Below, in pieces: positions 1-9,897 of a DNA stretch of 64,000 nt. Both the position numbers and the translations under genes were made by a program. Where the stretch lies: NCBI GenBank assembly GCA_041395665.1, contig JAWLAB010000007.1, forward strand, positions 1 to 64,000. The letters run 5' to 3'. The notes beneath the pieces were generated by a model, which saw only the letters and a list, made by a program, of their open reading frames with translations, had not been told where the DNA came from and ran no database searches. Numbering within the stretch: the first letter of the stretch is position 1; each line of letters starts with the position of its first letter. This DNA is from Pseudomonadales bacterium (lineage in GTDB: Bacteria > Pseudomonadota > Gammaproteobacteria > Pseudomonadales > UBA7239).

Positions 1-1197
1 TACAGTTGGCCCGTTAGTTATACACGCCCTGATGGCAATGTTTCTATTTTGGTGCAATACGCAGGTTATTACTTGTGGCCAGCTTTAGTGGGGAAAATTG
101 CTGGCGTGCCTGTCGCAATGTTTGCGCAACATTTGTGGTTGCTGGCTGGGTGTTGGCTTGCGCTGCGTATGTTGGTGATTTTGACAAATGTGCGCACTTG
201 GATTGCTGCGCTTGGATTGCTTCTATTTGGTGGATGGGATGTTGTTGCGCAATGGTTATTTGAGTCAGTTAAACATTCCAATGTGCTGATATATTTTGAC
301 ACTCAGAATATAGAGCAATATTCGTTTCATACATGGCTGATTACGCCAACAATGCTCGATTTCTGGCCGACGACAGAACTGATGCAAGGTATTTGGTTTG
401 GTAATTTTGTGTCGTTGTCAGCTTCTCTTATGTGGGCGCCACATCAAATTGTAGCGGGCTGGCTTGTTGTGGGGCTGCTGTGTCACGCCTGTTATCAACA
501 GAAAATAATGACAAGCCTATTGGCTTGTGCACTGTTGGCGTATTACGCACCAATGATTGCGCTCGGTTTGCTGCCGATGGTATTGGTGTTGGTGGTTTGG
601 CAATGGGCTAATACGGGCTGGCGTAGAGAAGATGTTTTTCTAACCATGGTTGGCATAAGTGTCTTGAGCGTATTGGGTATTTACTATGTCAGTGTGTCTG
701 TTGGTAATCAGCCGTATGGTGTACTGCCCATCATTAAAATGGATAAATTTATTTTTCTAATTTTTTTATTGAAGAGTTGGCTGCTGTACGCGGTTTTTAT
801 TTTTCTATACCGTCATTGGCTAGATAAAAAAATGAGGTTTTTTTCAGGAGCGATATTCTTTTCAGCCGTGATATTACCTTGTGTTTATTATGGTGTGTAT
901 AACGATTTTATGGTGAGATCTTCGTCAGCTGTGTACTTTGGTATGTTGCTGTTAGTGTTGGCAATATTTCACAACTTATGGGCAAGTGGTTTGCATTGGC
1001 GTGCCGCACTCTTGATTGTGTTGTTGCTTCCAGGAATATTTTCAGGCATATCCAATGTATTAGTGGCAACGACGCATGCTGATGTGAGAGTAGCTGGCAA
1101 AAGTATTGCTAACTATATTGGTGGCTGGCAATTTATGGGGCGAGAAGACTCATGGTTTGTGCGTTACTTATCAGCTGAATTACAAACACAAAAATAG
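1..1197 (+). CDS. Polytopic membrane protein, 5' end outside window
   Basis: The reading frame is open from the first base of the window (frame 1), so the gene starts upstream; the TTG at 49 is just an internal codon. About 398 residues are visible, with many hydrophobic segments of 18-22 residues separated by short loops, as in an inner-membrane protein with roughly ten passes. It lacks motifs I can tie to a family. The many-pass layout with aromatic-rich loops would suit a GT-C type glycosyltransferase or polysaccharide protein, but that is only a guess. It ends 20 bp before the next gene, which has its own strong GGAGG ribosome site, so the two probably share a transcript. Base composition is richer in A+T than the following gene. 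Confidence 0.7.
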   Translation, partial: YSWPVSYTRPDGNVSILVQYAGYYLWPALVGKIAGVPVAMFAQHLWLLAGCWLALRMLVILTNVRTWIAALGLLLFGGWDVVAQWLFESVKHSNVLIYFDTQNIEQYSFHTWLITPTMLDFWPTTELMQGIWFGNFVSLSASLMWAPHQIVAGWLVVGLLCHACYQQKIMTSLLACALLAYYAPMIALGLLPMVLVLVVWQWANTGWRREDVFLTMVGISVLSVLGIYYVSVSVGNQPYGVLPIIKMDKFIFLIFLLKSWLLYAVFIFLYRHWLDKKMRFFSGAIFFSAVILPCVYYGVYNDFMVRSSSAVYFGMLLLVLAIFHNLWASGLHWRAALLIVLLLPGIFSGISNVLVATTHADVRVAGKSIANYIGGWQFMGREDSWFVRYLSAELQTQK

Positions 1198-1217
1198 AAG
1201 CGCGATATGGAGGGCGT

Positions 1218-4200
1218 ATGAAATTTTTTATTCAGCATGCTTGCAGTAAAAAATTTTGGTTTTTATTGGCGTCATTCTTTTGTTTTTTGTCTCCATATGT
1301 GCACGCCGCCTCCACCGCAATCCCCGCTCCGCTTGAACCTTGGCGTGCGTGGGTGCTGGATGCGCACAAAGACCTCACCTGCCCGCCGCAGTACGCCAAT
1401 TTGGGTGAGCGCTTTTGTCGCTGGCCGGGGCAGTTAACGCTGCGGGTGGATGTGCAGGGTGCGTCGTTTAATCAGACTTGGCAGCTCTACAGCGAGGGCT
1501 GGGTGTCGTTGCCCGGTGATACAGAACACTGGCCGCAAGCGGTGCAAGTGGATGGACACAGCGCGGTGGTGCTAGAGCATGACGGGCTGCCTTCGGTATG
1601 GCTGCCGGCGGGTGAGCATCGTGTGCAAGGGGCAATTCACTGGGCGGAGATGCCCACGCGCCTGAGCTTGCCGCAAGACAGTGGTTTACTGAGCTTGACG
1701 CTGAACGGCAAGCCAGTGGATCAGCCTTCCATCGACGAGCAGGGCAGTGTGCTGTTCGGTGAGAGCAGCGCAAAACAGGCGGTCGCTGATAGCCTCGCTG
1801 TGCAGGTGTTCCGTCAAGTGCAGGACGGTATTCCGCTGCAAATGGAAACCGTGTTGCGTCTGCGTGTCGCCGGTCGCGACCGCGAAGTGCTGCTCGGTCA
1901 GTTTTTGTTGGATGGCTTTGCGCCGCTGTCACTCGACACACCGCTGCCCGCCCGTATTGAGCCAGACGGTCGCCTGCGTGTGCAGTTGCGCGCTGGCGAA
2001 TGGGCACTGAGGCTGCATGCGCGCGCGGTTGATCAGCCGCTCACTTTCTCCAGCAAAAAAATGGATGAGGCGTGGCCGGCGGAAGAAATTTGGTCGTGGC
2101 AGGCTGATCGCAGTCTGCGTCAAGTCACGCCATCGGCGCCATCGGCGATGGATCCTTCGCAGACCGATATGCCCGCCGAGTGGCGGCAGTCGCCGGCGTG
2201 GCTGATGCGGGCAGGCGAGCAATTGACGCTGACGGAAACCCAGCGCGGTGATACGCAGGCAGCGGGAGATACGGCGGGTGAGCCGCTGAGTTTGCAGCGC
2301 GACTTGTGGCTGGATTTTGATGGTGGTGGCATCACAAGCCGCGACACTGTGAGTGGGCGTTTGAATCGCGCCAGCCGTTTTTCCACTGCACCGGAGCAAG
2401 TATTGGGGCGCGTGGAAGTGAATGGTGAACCGCAGTTGATCACCCGCCTCGACGAGCAGGCAAAGGAGTCAGGTATAGAGTTGCGCGCTGGCGCACTCAA
2501 CCTGTTCAGCGTTAGCCGTTTGATGCAGCGCGATGCTCTGCCCGTGACTGGCTGGCAGCGTGACATGAATCGCGTCTCGGCCTCTTTGCACATCCCGCCC
2601 GGTTGGATGCTGCTGCACGCCGAAGGCGTAGACAAGGCGACAGGTTCTTGGTTGTCGCGCTGGGATTTGTGGGCAATTTTCTTGGTATTGATTGTGTCAG
2701 CAGCAAGTACTCGCTTACTGGGAGTTCCTGCTGGTATCGTGGCATTACTGACGATGTTGCTGACTTATCAAACCAATAGCGCCCCTGTTTTGCTGTGGTT
2801 GATTGCTCTGATTGGTGTTGGCTTGCTGCGTGCTTTGCCTGTGGGTCGTGTGCGGCGCGTGGTGTCGGTATGCAGTGGTGTGGTCTTTGTCGCGCTGACT
2901 ATGTTGCTGCTGGATTTTGCCGTCGATCAGTTGCGTGCCAGTGTGTACCCGCAGTTGGAGTTGGGGCGTTATGCGTCCATTGAGCGAGGTGGTTCGCCCA
3001 ATACAGGCATGGTCGGTGCGGCGATGAAAGTGGCAGAACAGGCGATGGACAATGTGCCAGCGGCGGCACCAGTCGCGCAGCAATTGGCACTAGAAAGTGA
3101 TGCCATGCTGCGGCGCAGCAAAGCAGAGCCGTCACAACAAAACTTAAAGCGCGGCTATGACGCAGATGCCAAAATTCAAACAGGACCCGGCGAGCCAAAC
3201 TGGCGTTGGCAAACTGTGCGCTTGCACTGGAGTGGACCAGTGATACGCGATCAAACTTTGCGTCTGTATTGGCTGTCGCCGCCGTTGCACATCCTGTGGC
3301 GCGTGGTATCGGTGCTGCTGTCCTTCCTGTTTTTAGTGCTACTGCTGCGAGAAATTGTTCCTGCTGCACAGCGCCGTTTGCGTTTCGGAGGCAGCAAAGC
3401 CATCGTGCCTATGCTGTTACTGGGTGTATTGATGTTGCAAGGTCAACCCGTGAACGCGCAAGAAAATAGCGCGGTGTTTCCGAGCAAGGAGCTGCTGACG
3501 GAGTTAGAACAGCGCCTCACGCGCTTGCCCGATTGTGCGCCGCAGTGTGCGTCGGTGAATCGCGCGCAGATTCAAGTGAGTGCCGATAGCCTGCGTATCA
3601 ACCTGCAAGTGGATGCGCAAGAAGCCGTTGCCGTACCGCTGCCTGCCGCGCGCAACCAATGGCAGCCGCGCGTTGTACTGGTGGATGATGCCGCGACCAA
3701 CCGTTTGCGGCGCGATGACAAAGGGCAGTTGTGGTTGGCGCTGTCTGCGGGCAGCCATCAGGTGGTGTTGGAGGGTGTGTTAAGCGGCGATGCACTGCAA
3801 CTGACTTTCCCTATGACGGTTTACAACGCCAGTGCCAGTGCAGAGGGTTGGCAAGTGGCGGGCATCAGCGATGGACGCATTCCCAATGGCAGCGTGCAGT
3901 TCACGCGCAGCGCACCCGCGCAAGGTGGTGCTGATGGCGCAAACACCGCGCGTTTATTGCCGGATACCGCTCCCGCTTTTGTGCGGGTGACGCGCACGCT
4001 GGTGCTGGGTTTGGATTGGCAAGTGCAGACGGATGTCGAGCGTTTAGCGCCAGCACAAGGCGCTATCAGCCTTTCTATACCTTTGTTGCAAGGTGAAGCA
4101 GTGCTTACTCCCGGAGTAGAGGTGAAGGATAGTCGCGTGTCGGTTGTGATGGCTGCTGACACCCAGCATTTTGCATGGAGCTCGCGCTTACCGCAGACGC

Positions 4201-5360
4201 CCTCTCTGACATTGACGGCAGAAAAAGGCGTGGCTTGGGTCGAGCGTTGGCAGTGGGATGTGTCGCCGATTTGGCATGCGGCGTTCAGCGGCTTGAACCC
4301 CATCAAGCAAGAGGCGCGAGCCAATCCGCTGCCGTCGTGGCAGCCGTGGCCGGGTGAAGGTTTGCAAGCCACCATCTCGCGACCACCAGCTGTTGCGGGC
4401 AGCACGCGCACAGTGGAGTCAGCAAATCTGGATTACCGTCCTGGCGCGCGTTCGGCAGATGCCACGCTGCAACTACAGGTGCGCAGCAGTCAGGGCGGCG
4501 AGCTTCCACTTGTGCTACCCGCTGGCGCGCAAGTGCAGCAGGTGACGATTGATGGCGTGGCGCAGAGCAACCCAGCCTCGCCCGACGGCAAGCTCAAACT
4601 GCCACTGCATCCGGGCAGCCAACAGTTGAGTGTGAGCTGGCGACAAGAAACCACAGCGGCTTGGAAAATGACCACGCCACAACCGCAGATCGACGAGCCG
4701 TTGAATAACATTCGCTTGACCCTACATTTGCCGGAAGGTCGCTGGCTACTGGCGGTGGGCGGTCCTTTGATGGGCCCTGCCCTGCTGTATTGGGGTGTGT
4801 TGGCCGTGGTGATTTTGGTAGCGATTTTGCTCGGCTACAGTCGTGCCGCACCGGTGGCGACTTGGCAGTGGTTGTTGCTCGGCATCGGCATGAGCACGGT
4901 GAACGCGGCAGGTAGTTTGCTGGTGGTGGCGTGGTTTGTAGCACTGGCACGGCGCGCAACCGCGAACACGACGGCGTGGCGCAGCGGCAATTTACAACTG
5001 GTGCAAGTGGGTTTGGTGGTGTTGAGTGTGATGGCGCTGATTACCTTGGTGGGAACCATTCCCGCGAGTTTATTGTCATCGCCAGATATGCAAGTCGTCG
5101 GCAATCAATCCAATCTCAGCGAATTACTGTGGTATCAAGATCGCAGCACGCAAGGGTTGCCAACGGCGTGGGCGTTGTCGGTACCGATGTGGATTTATCG
5201 CGCGGTGATGCTGCTGTGGTCATTGTGGCTCGTGTTTTCGTTGATGAAATGGTGTCGTTGGGCGTGGCAGTGTTTTAGTGCAGGCGAACTGTGGCGCAGC
5301 TCGTTGCCCTCTGTTAAAAAAACAACCGTTGTGCAAACGAAAGGTGAAACGCAATCGTGA
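1218..5360 (+). CDS. Large exported/membrane protein of unknown function with internal duplication
   Basis: The protein has 1,380 residues and starts at ATG 1218 after GGAGGGCGT. Residues 1-31 form a signal peptide ending in VHA-AS. Residues about 40-480 are a soluble, beta-rich, presumably periplasmic part. Several membrane segments follow (about 485-585), then another pair near 690-750, a second soluble part (about 765-1170), and a hydrophobic C-terminal part (about 1175-1350). The two soluble parts look related: each has a Cys-Pro/Asp-Cys region followed by V-[SP]-LP, a W-x-P segment, an AG[ES]H[RQ]V motif (near residues 131 and 844) and an L-[ST]-[LF]-P strand. I do not recognise the family. 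The stop overlaps the GTG of the patatin-like gene by 4 bp, so the pair is translationally coupled. A cell-envelope role is likely from topology only. Confidence 0.85.
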   Translation: MKFFIQHACSKKFWFLLASFFCFLSPYVHAASTAIPAPLEPWRAWVLDAHKDLTCPPQYANLGERFCRWPGQLTLRVDVQGASFNQTWQLYSEGWVSLPGDTEHWPQAVQVDGHSAVVLEHDGLPSVWLPAGEHRVQGAIHWAEMPTRLSLPQDSGLLSLTLNGKPVDQPSIDEQGSVLFGESSAKQAVADSLAVQVFRQVQDGIPLQMETVLRLRVAGRDREVLLGQFLLDGFAPLSLDTPLPARIEPDGRLRVQLRAGEWALRLHARAVDQPLTFSSKKMDEAWPAEEIWSWQADRSLRQVTPSAPSAMDPSQTDMPAEWRQSPAWLMRAGEQLTLTETQRGDTQAAGDTAGEPLSLQRDLWLDFDGGGITSRDTVSGRLNRASRFSTAPEQVLGRVEVNGEPQLITRLDEQAKESGIELRAGALNLFSVSRLMQRDALPVTGWQRDMNRVSASLHIPPGWMLLHAEGVDKATGSWLSRWDLWAIFLVLIVSAASTRLLGVPAGIVALLTMLLTYQTNSAPVLLWLIALIGVGLLRALPVGRVRRVVSVCSGVVFVALTMLLLDFAVDQLRASVYPQLELGRYASIERGGSPNTGMVGAAMKVAEQAMDNVPAAAPVAQQLALESDAMLRRSKAEPSQQNLKRGYDADAKIQTGPGEPNWRWQTVRLHWSGPVIRDQTLRLYWLSPPLHILWRVVSVLLSFLFLVLLLREIVPAAQRRLRFGGSKAIVPMLLLGVLMLQGQPVNAQENSAVFPSKELLTELEQRLTRLPDCAPQCASVNRAQIQVSADSLRINLQVDAQEAVAVPLPAARNQWQPRVVLVDDAATNRLRRDDKGQLWLALSAGSHQVVLEGVLSGDALQLTFPMTVYNASASAEGWQVAGISDGRIPNGSVQFTRSAPAQGGADGANTARLLPDTAPAFVRVTRTLVLGLDWQVQTDVERLAPAQGAISLSIPLLQGEAVLTPGVEVKDSRVSVVMAADTQHFAWSSRLPQTPSLTLTAEKGVAWVERWQWDVSPIWHAAFSGLNPIKQEARANPLPSWQPWPGEGLQATISRPPAVAGSTRTVESANLDYRPGARSADATLQLQVRSSQGGELPLVLPAGAQVQQVTIDGVAQSNPASPDGKLKLPLHPGSQQLSVSWRQETTAAWKMTTPQPQIDEPLNNIRLTLHLPEGRWLLAVGGPLMGPALLYWGVLAVVILVAILLGYSRAAPVATWQWLLLGIGMSTVNAAGSLLVVAWFVALARRATANTTAWRSGNLQLVQVGLVVLSVMALITLVGTIPASLLSSPDMQVVGNQSNLSELLWYQDRSTQGLPTAWALSVPMWIYRAVMLLWSLWLVFSLMKWCRWAWQCFSAGELWRSSLPSVKKTTVVQTKGETQS

Positions 5361-6542
5361 GTGATTCCGCAGTAGCAGCCGCGAATACCGTGAGCATGGA
5401 TGCCTGCAATATTCCGCATCAAGTCGCGCTGGTGTTATCGGGCGGCGGCGCGCGCGCGGCGTATCAAGTGGGCGTGATGAAAGCCATCGGCGAAATTTTG
5501 CCCGCGAATTGCGCCAATCCGTTTCCCATTATTTGTGGCACTTCAGCGGGCGCAATCAATGCCGCAATGTTGGCAACACAAGCCGATCATTTCACGCAAG
5601 GTGTTAAGCAATTAGAGCAAGTGTGGCGCTCGTTGCATGCAGAAAAAGTGGTGCATGTCGGCTACGTTGGTGCTTGCCAGCAGTTTGGAGATTACTACTC
5701 TCTTTTTTCCGCAGTGGCGTTTTCGGTAGACCACTGTCCTTGTTTGACAATATGCCGCTGTACCATTTGCTGCTTGAAAATATTGATTTTCAGTATTGCC
5801 GGAATTGATTGAGCGCGGTTATCTGCGCGCGTTATGTATTACTGCGATGGGTTATCACAGCGGTCCAGGTATCAGCTTTTTTCAAGGGCACGAGCAAATC
5901 GAGAAACTGGCATCGTATACATCGTATTGGTTTGCGTGAAAATATCACGCACAAGCATTTGATGGCATCTTCTGCGCTGCCCGCATTATTTCCAACCGTG
6001 CACATTCACCGCGAATTTTTTGGCGATGGTGCGATGCGTCAATCATCACCCTTAGTGCCGCACTGCATTTAGGCGCAGAAAAATTCTCGTGATTGGTGAG
6101 TGGCAGAAGAAATCTTGGTCATTTAGAAATCAATCGGAATCGAAAAGGTTTTTTCGCCTTCGCTGGCTCAGATTTTTGCACAGATGTTGAACAGCGCGTT
6201 TGTTGATTCGATGGAAGAAGATATCAATATGATGCACAGGTTCAATGACTTTGTGCACAAACTGTAATGGAAACAATAAAAACGATTTAAATGCTCGCGC
6301 CGTTGATACGCTGGTTATTTCCCCAGCGTACACTTTGACAATCGTGCTGCCAAAACATATTGCGAGTTGCCAAAGCCGTTGCAGGTTTTCCTTAAAACTA
6401 TCGGTGCTGCCCGCTCGAAGGCGGCGGCTGCGGGTATCGCTAGCTATTTGCTGTTTGAATCAACTTACTGCGAAGAACTGATTCTGCATGGCTATGAAGA
6501 CTGCATGGCGCAGGCGGAGAAAGTCAAAGCGTTTTTGATGTA
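5357..6542 (+). pseudogene. Patatin-like phospholipase, broken by several frameshifts
   Basis: The gene starts with GTG inside the stop of the upstream gene. The first about 115 codons are clean and carry the patatin oxyanion motif LSGGGARAAYQVGV and the nucleophile elbow GTSAGAINA (Ser of G-x-S-x-G). From about 5,700 on, homologous sequence jumps between frames: a PLSLFDNMPLY segment, an ERGYLRALCITAMGYHSG segment, an MASSALPALFPTV segment with the catalytic DGA, and a C-terminal AEKVKAFLM just before the TAG at 6540-6542. At least five frame changes are needed to join them. An intact product would be about 390 residues, a serine lipid acyl hydrolase of the bacterial RssA/YchK-like patatin group. 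The breaks may be sequence errors, because typA next door is broken in the same way. Confidence 0.8.
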
Positions 6543-6547
6543 GTCAT

Positions 6548-6581
6548 AAAAAAACCGATAGGGTTGGCTATCGGTTTTTTT
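6548..6581. terminator. Bidirectional intrinsic terminator
   Basis: Perfect 7-bp stem CCGATAG/CTATCGG (6555-6561 and 6568-6574) with a 6-base loop, preceded by seven A and followed by seven T. The A-run and T-run let it work on both strands. It lies exactly between the convergent patatin-like gene and typA. Confidence 0.88.
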
Positions 6582-6607
6582 GTTAGTGAGTCGCGTTGAA
6601 ATGAAAA

Positions 6608-8431
6608 TTAACTTTTCTTGCTGCCTGCGCGTTTTCTTTCGTTTTCAGTTAACAGTTTTTTGCGCAAGCGAATAAAGTTTGAGGTGTGACTTCACTAACT
6701 CATCATCCTCAATAAACTCCAACGCCTGTTCCAGTGAGTGAATCGGCAGCGTAAGAATTAAAACCTCATCGGTGCCGGCGGCGCGGATATTGGTGAGCTG
6801 TTTTGCTTTCGTTGGGTTGACCACCAAATCATTGTCGCGCGAATGCAGGCCAACGATTGGCCTTCGTACACATCGACATTGGGATCAATAAACAAACGCC
6901 CGCGATCTTGCAAACTGAACAAACCGTAAGCGAGAGTTTTGCCTGGTGTCATCGACACTAAAACGCCATTGATGCGCCCACCCAAGTCACCTGTTTGGCA
7001 GGACCGTAGTGATCGAATACGGAAGTCGATTACCGGAGCCAGAAGTCATGGTGAGGCTGTTGCGGAAACCGATCAAGCCGCGCGATGGCGCAAGGTATTT
7101 CCAAACGCACGCGACCTTTGCCGTCGATTTCCATATTTTTTAATTCGGCTTTGCGGCGACCCATTTCTTCCATGATCGGCCCATGATGTTGTTCTTCCAC
7201 ATCAATCACCACCACTTCAAACGGTTCGTGAATGGCGCCGTCCACTTCTTTGGTGACTACTTCTGGGCGCGACACCGAGTTCAAAACCTTCGCGGCGCAT
7301 ACTTTCGATCAACACAGAAAGATGCAATTCACCGCGACCCGAGACGATAAATTTGTCGGGGCTGTCGCCTTCTGCCACGCGCAGTGCCACATTGTGTAGC
7401 AGCTCGCGCTCGAGGCGCTCTTTGATATTGCGGCTGGTGACAAACTTGCCGTCTTTGCCAGCGAAGGGTGAGTTGTTGACTTGGAAAGTCATGCTTACGG
7501 TGGGCTCGTCCACCACCAGCGGGGGCAGGGCTTCCACCGCATCCACTTGGCAGATGGTGTCGGAGATGTTGAGTTGGTCGAGGCCGGTGATGCACACCAA
7601 ATCGCCCGCCGTGGCTTCTTCCACTTCCACGCGCTCCAAGCCCAAGTGGCCCATCACTTGCAGCAGTTTGCCTTGGCGCACTTTGCCGTCGATGTTGATG
7701 ATTTTTACTTGCGAGCCGGGTTTGATCTTGCCGCGCTTGATGCGGCCGATGCCGATTACGCCCACATAGGAGTTGTAGTCGAGCGCGGAAATTTGCATTT
7801 GGAACGGGCCGTCGAGATCGACATCGGGGTGCGGCACACGATCCACGATCATCTGGAACAGCGGGCTCATGTCGTCGGCCAGCGTGTCCACTTCGAGACC
7901 GGCCACGCCGTTGAGGGCGGAGGCGTAGATCACGGGGAAGTCGAGTTGTTCGTCGGTTGCGCCCAATTTGTCAAACAATTCAAAGACTTGATCCATGACC
8001 CAATGCGGTCGTGCGCCGGGGCGGTCGACTTTATTGATCACCACAATCGGCTTCAGGCCGTGTTCAAAGGCTTTCTTGGTCACAAAACGGGTCTGCGGCA
8101 TCGGGCCGTCGAAGGCATCGACCAGCAGCAGTACCGAATCCACCATCGACAGTACGCGCTCTACCTCGCCGCCGAAATCGGCGTGCCCAGGGGTGTCCAC
8201 GATGTTGATGCGGTAGCCGTTCCAATCTACGCCGGTGTTTTTGGCGAGGATGGTGATGCCGCGCTCGCGCTCTTGGTCGTTGCTGTCCATCACCCGCTCA
8301 GCTTCTTGTGCGCGGCGGTCGAGTGTGCCGGATTGTTTCAGCAACTTATCGACCAGCGTGGTCTTGCCGTGGTCAACGTGGGCAATGATGGCGACATTGC
8401 GCAGCTTTTCGATCGGGTGAGCGGAGGACAT
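6608..8431 (-). pseudogene. typA: GTPase TypA/BipA, C-terminal third frame-broken as read
   Basis: TypA is a ribosome-binding translational GTPase of the EF-G family. The chosen start is ATG at 8431, giving MSSAHPIEKLRN, the usual N-terminus. G1 AHVDHGKTTL, G3 DTPGHADFGG and G4 NKVD are intact, and the frame is clean for about 385 codons, through domain II and RGELHLSVLIE. From about 7,275 down to 6,608 the family's C-terminal sequence is still recognisable but spread over frames: SRPEVVTKEV, DVEEQHHGPIMEEMGRRK, GRINGVLVSM, LQDRGRLFIDP, IRAAGTDEVLILT, LEQALEFIEDDELV and a final LTENERKRAGSKKS. Five or so frame changes are needed. A bidirectional terminator follows. TypA is very widely conserved, so read or assembly error is at least as likely as true decay. 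Confidence 0.88.
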
Positions 8432-8569
8432 GGGAGGGGATACCGGTGGATGGGCAAAAGGGGGCGCATTATACATAGGGCGGGGATGGCTGAGATGCAT
8501 CTCGGTGCCGCTCAATCCTCCTTTAGAATAGCGAACCTAAATGATGACAATAAAAATAAAGGGTAAGCC

Positions 8570-9888
8570 ATGCTGTTTAATTCTGTGGGCTACATATTTG
8601 TTTTCTTTCCCGTTGTAGCCATTGGCTATTTTTTTCTAAACAGTAGATGCAGCGCGAAGATCGCCAATATTTGGCTAGTGGTCGCCTCACTGTATTTCTA
8701 CGCCTATTGGAATCCTATTTATTTACTGCTAATGGCTTTGTTGGTCATGATATTGGTTTGCAAAGTGTAACGCTGCCATTGGCGATTAGTTTTTTTACCT
8801 TTCTTCAAGTGGCCTATTTGGTTGACTGCTATCAAAGAAAAGTCAGCGAGAGAAATTTTGTCCACTACACACTTTTTGTAACTTATTTCCCGCACTTAAT
8901 TGCCGGCCCGTTAGTGCATCATACGGACCTAATGCCAGAATTTTCTAAAAAAGAAAATAAACATATTCATTGGCCTAATGTCCTAATTGGTATGTATATT
9001 TTCTCAATAGGGCTTTTCAAGAAAGTGGTATTGGCCGATACCTTGTCTGTGTGGGCGGATGCTGGGTTTGACGGTGGTCAGCAGCTCGGTTTCTTTGATG
9101 CGTGGGGCGCAAGCTTAAGTTATACGCTGCAGATTTATTTTGATTTCTCTGGCTATAGCGATATGGCTATCGGCGCTTCTCGAATTCTAAATATTGCATT
9201 GCCTCAGAACTTTAACTCGCCATACAAGGCTTTGGATATACAAGACTTTTGGCGCCGATGGCACATCACTTTGTCGCGATGGCTGAGGGATTATTTATAC
9301 ATACCATTAGGCGGAAATCGCAATGGATCAATACATACAGGTATCAATGTATTCATTACATTTCTTTTGGGTGGGCTGTGGCACGGCGCTAGTTGGAATT
9401 TTGTTATTTGGGGTGCTATCCATGGGTTAGGTGTTGCGGGACATCGTGTGTGGCGCGCAATGGGTTTGCGAATGCCAAAGCTCATAGCTTGGGTATTAAC
9501 TTTTATGTTCGTTCATATCGCGTGGGTATTTTTTCGAGCTAAAACGCTTGACGATAGTTTGCGCATGTTGCGAGGGATGGTGGACATTGATACTGCTGTA
9601 TTGTCAGAGCCATTTGCCTTGGCAATAAATTACTTCATTGGGATGACGCCCGCATTTTTTTCTTCAAGTGCATTCCCGCATCTTTTGCCTATTTCTGCCT
9701 TATTTTGGCTATTGGCAGCTACGGCATTGGCTGTATTTGCGCCCAATGCCAATGAGTTGGCAGAAAGATCGGCTAAAGATTGTAGTCTGACATTCTGTGT
9801 AAAAGTTGCCGTGGTTTTTGGCGTTCCTTTGTTCCTTATGCTGTATATGTCATCCAGAATTTCTGCGTTCATCTATTTCAATTTCTAG
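8570..9888 (+). pseudogene. MBOAT O-acyltransferase (AlgI-like), internal deletion and frame break
   Basis: Membrane-bound O-acyltransferase of the AlgI/DltB type, which passes acyl groups across the membrane to an extracytoplasmic acceptor. It begins MLFNSVGYIFVFFP at ATG 8570 and reads normally to residue about 65, where a stop falls at 8768-8770. The homologous sequence resumes in another frame at TLPLAISFFTF and is then intact to 9888, including FWRRWHITLSRW, YIPLGGNR and LGGLWHGASWNFVIWG with the catalytic His. Compared with the intact paralogue at 46030-47556, about 50 residues (its positions about 65-117) are missing, and the loss is not a multiple of three. The single clean junction suggests one deletion near 8,765. 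The SGNH-like partner follows 9 bp downstream. Confidence 0.83.
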
Positions 9889-9897
9889 GTGCTTATC

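Noticed and set aside
7481..8566. 361-residue open frame on the plus strand
   Set aside because: It is antisense to the well-conserved front of typA and rich in His, Val and Gln as typical shadow frames are; no domain is recognisable.
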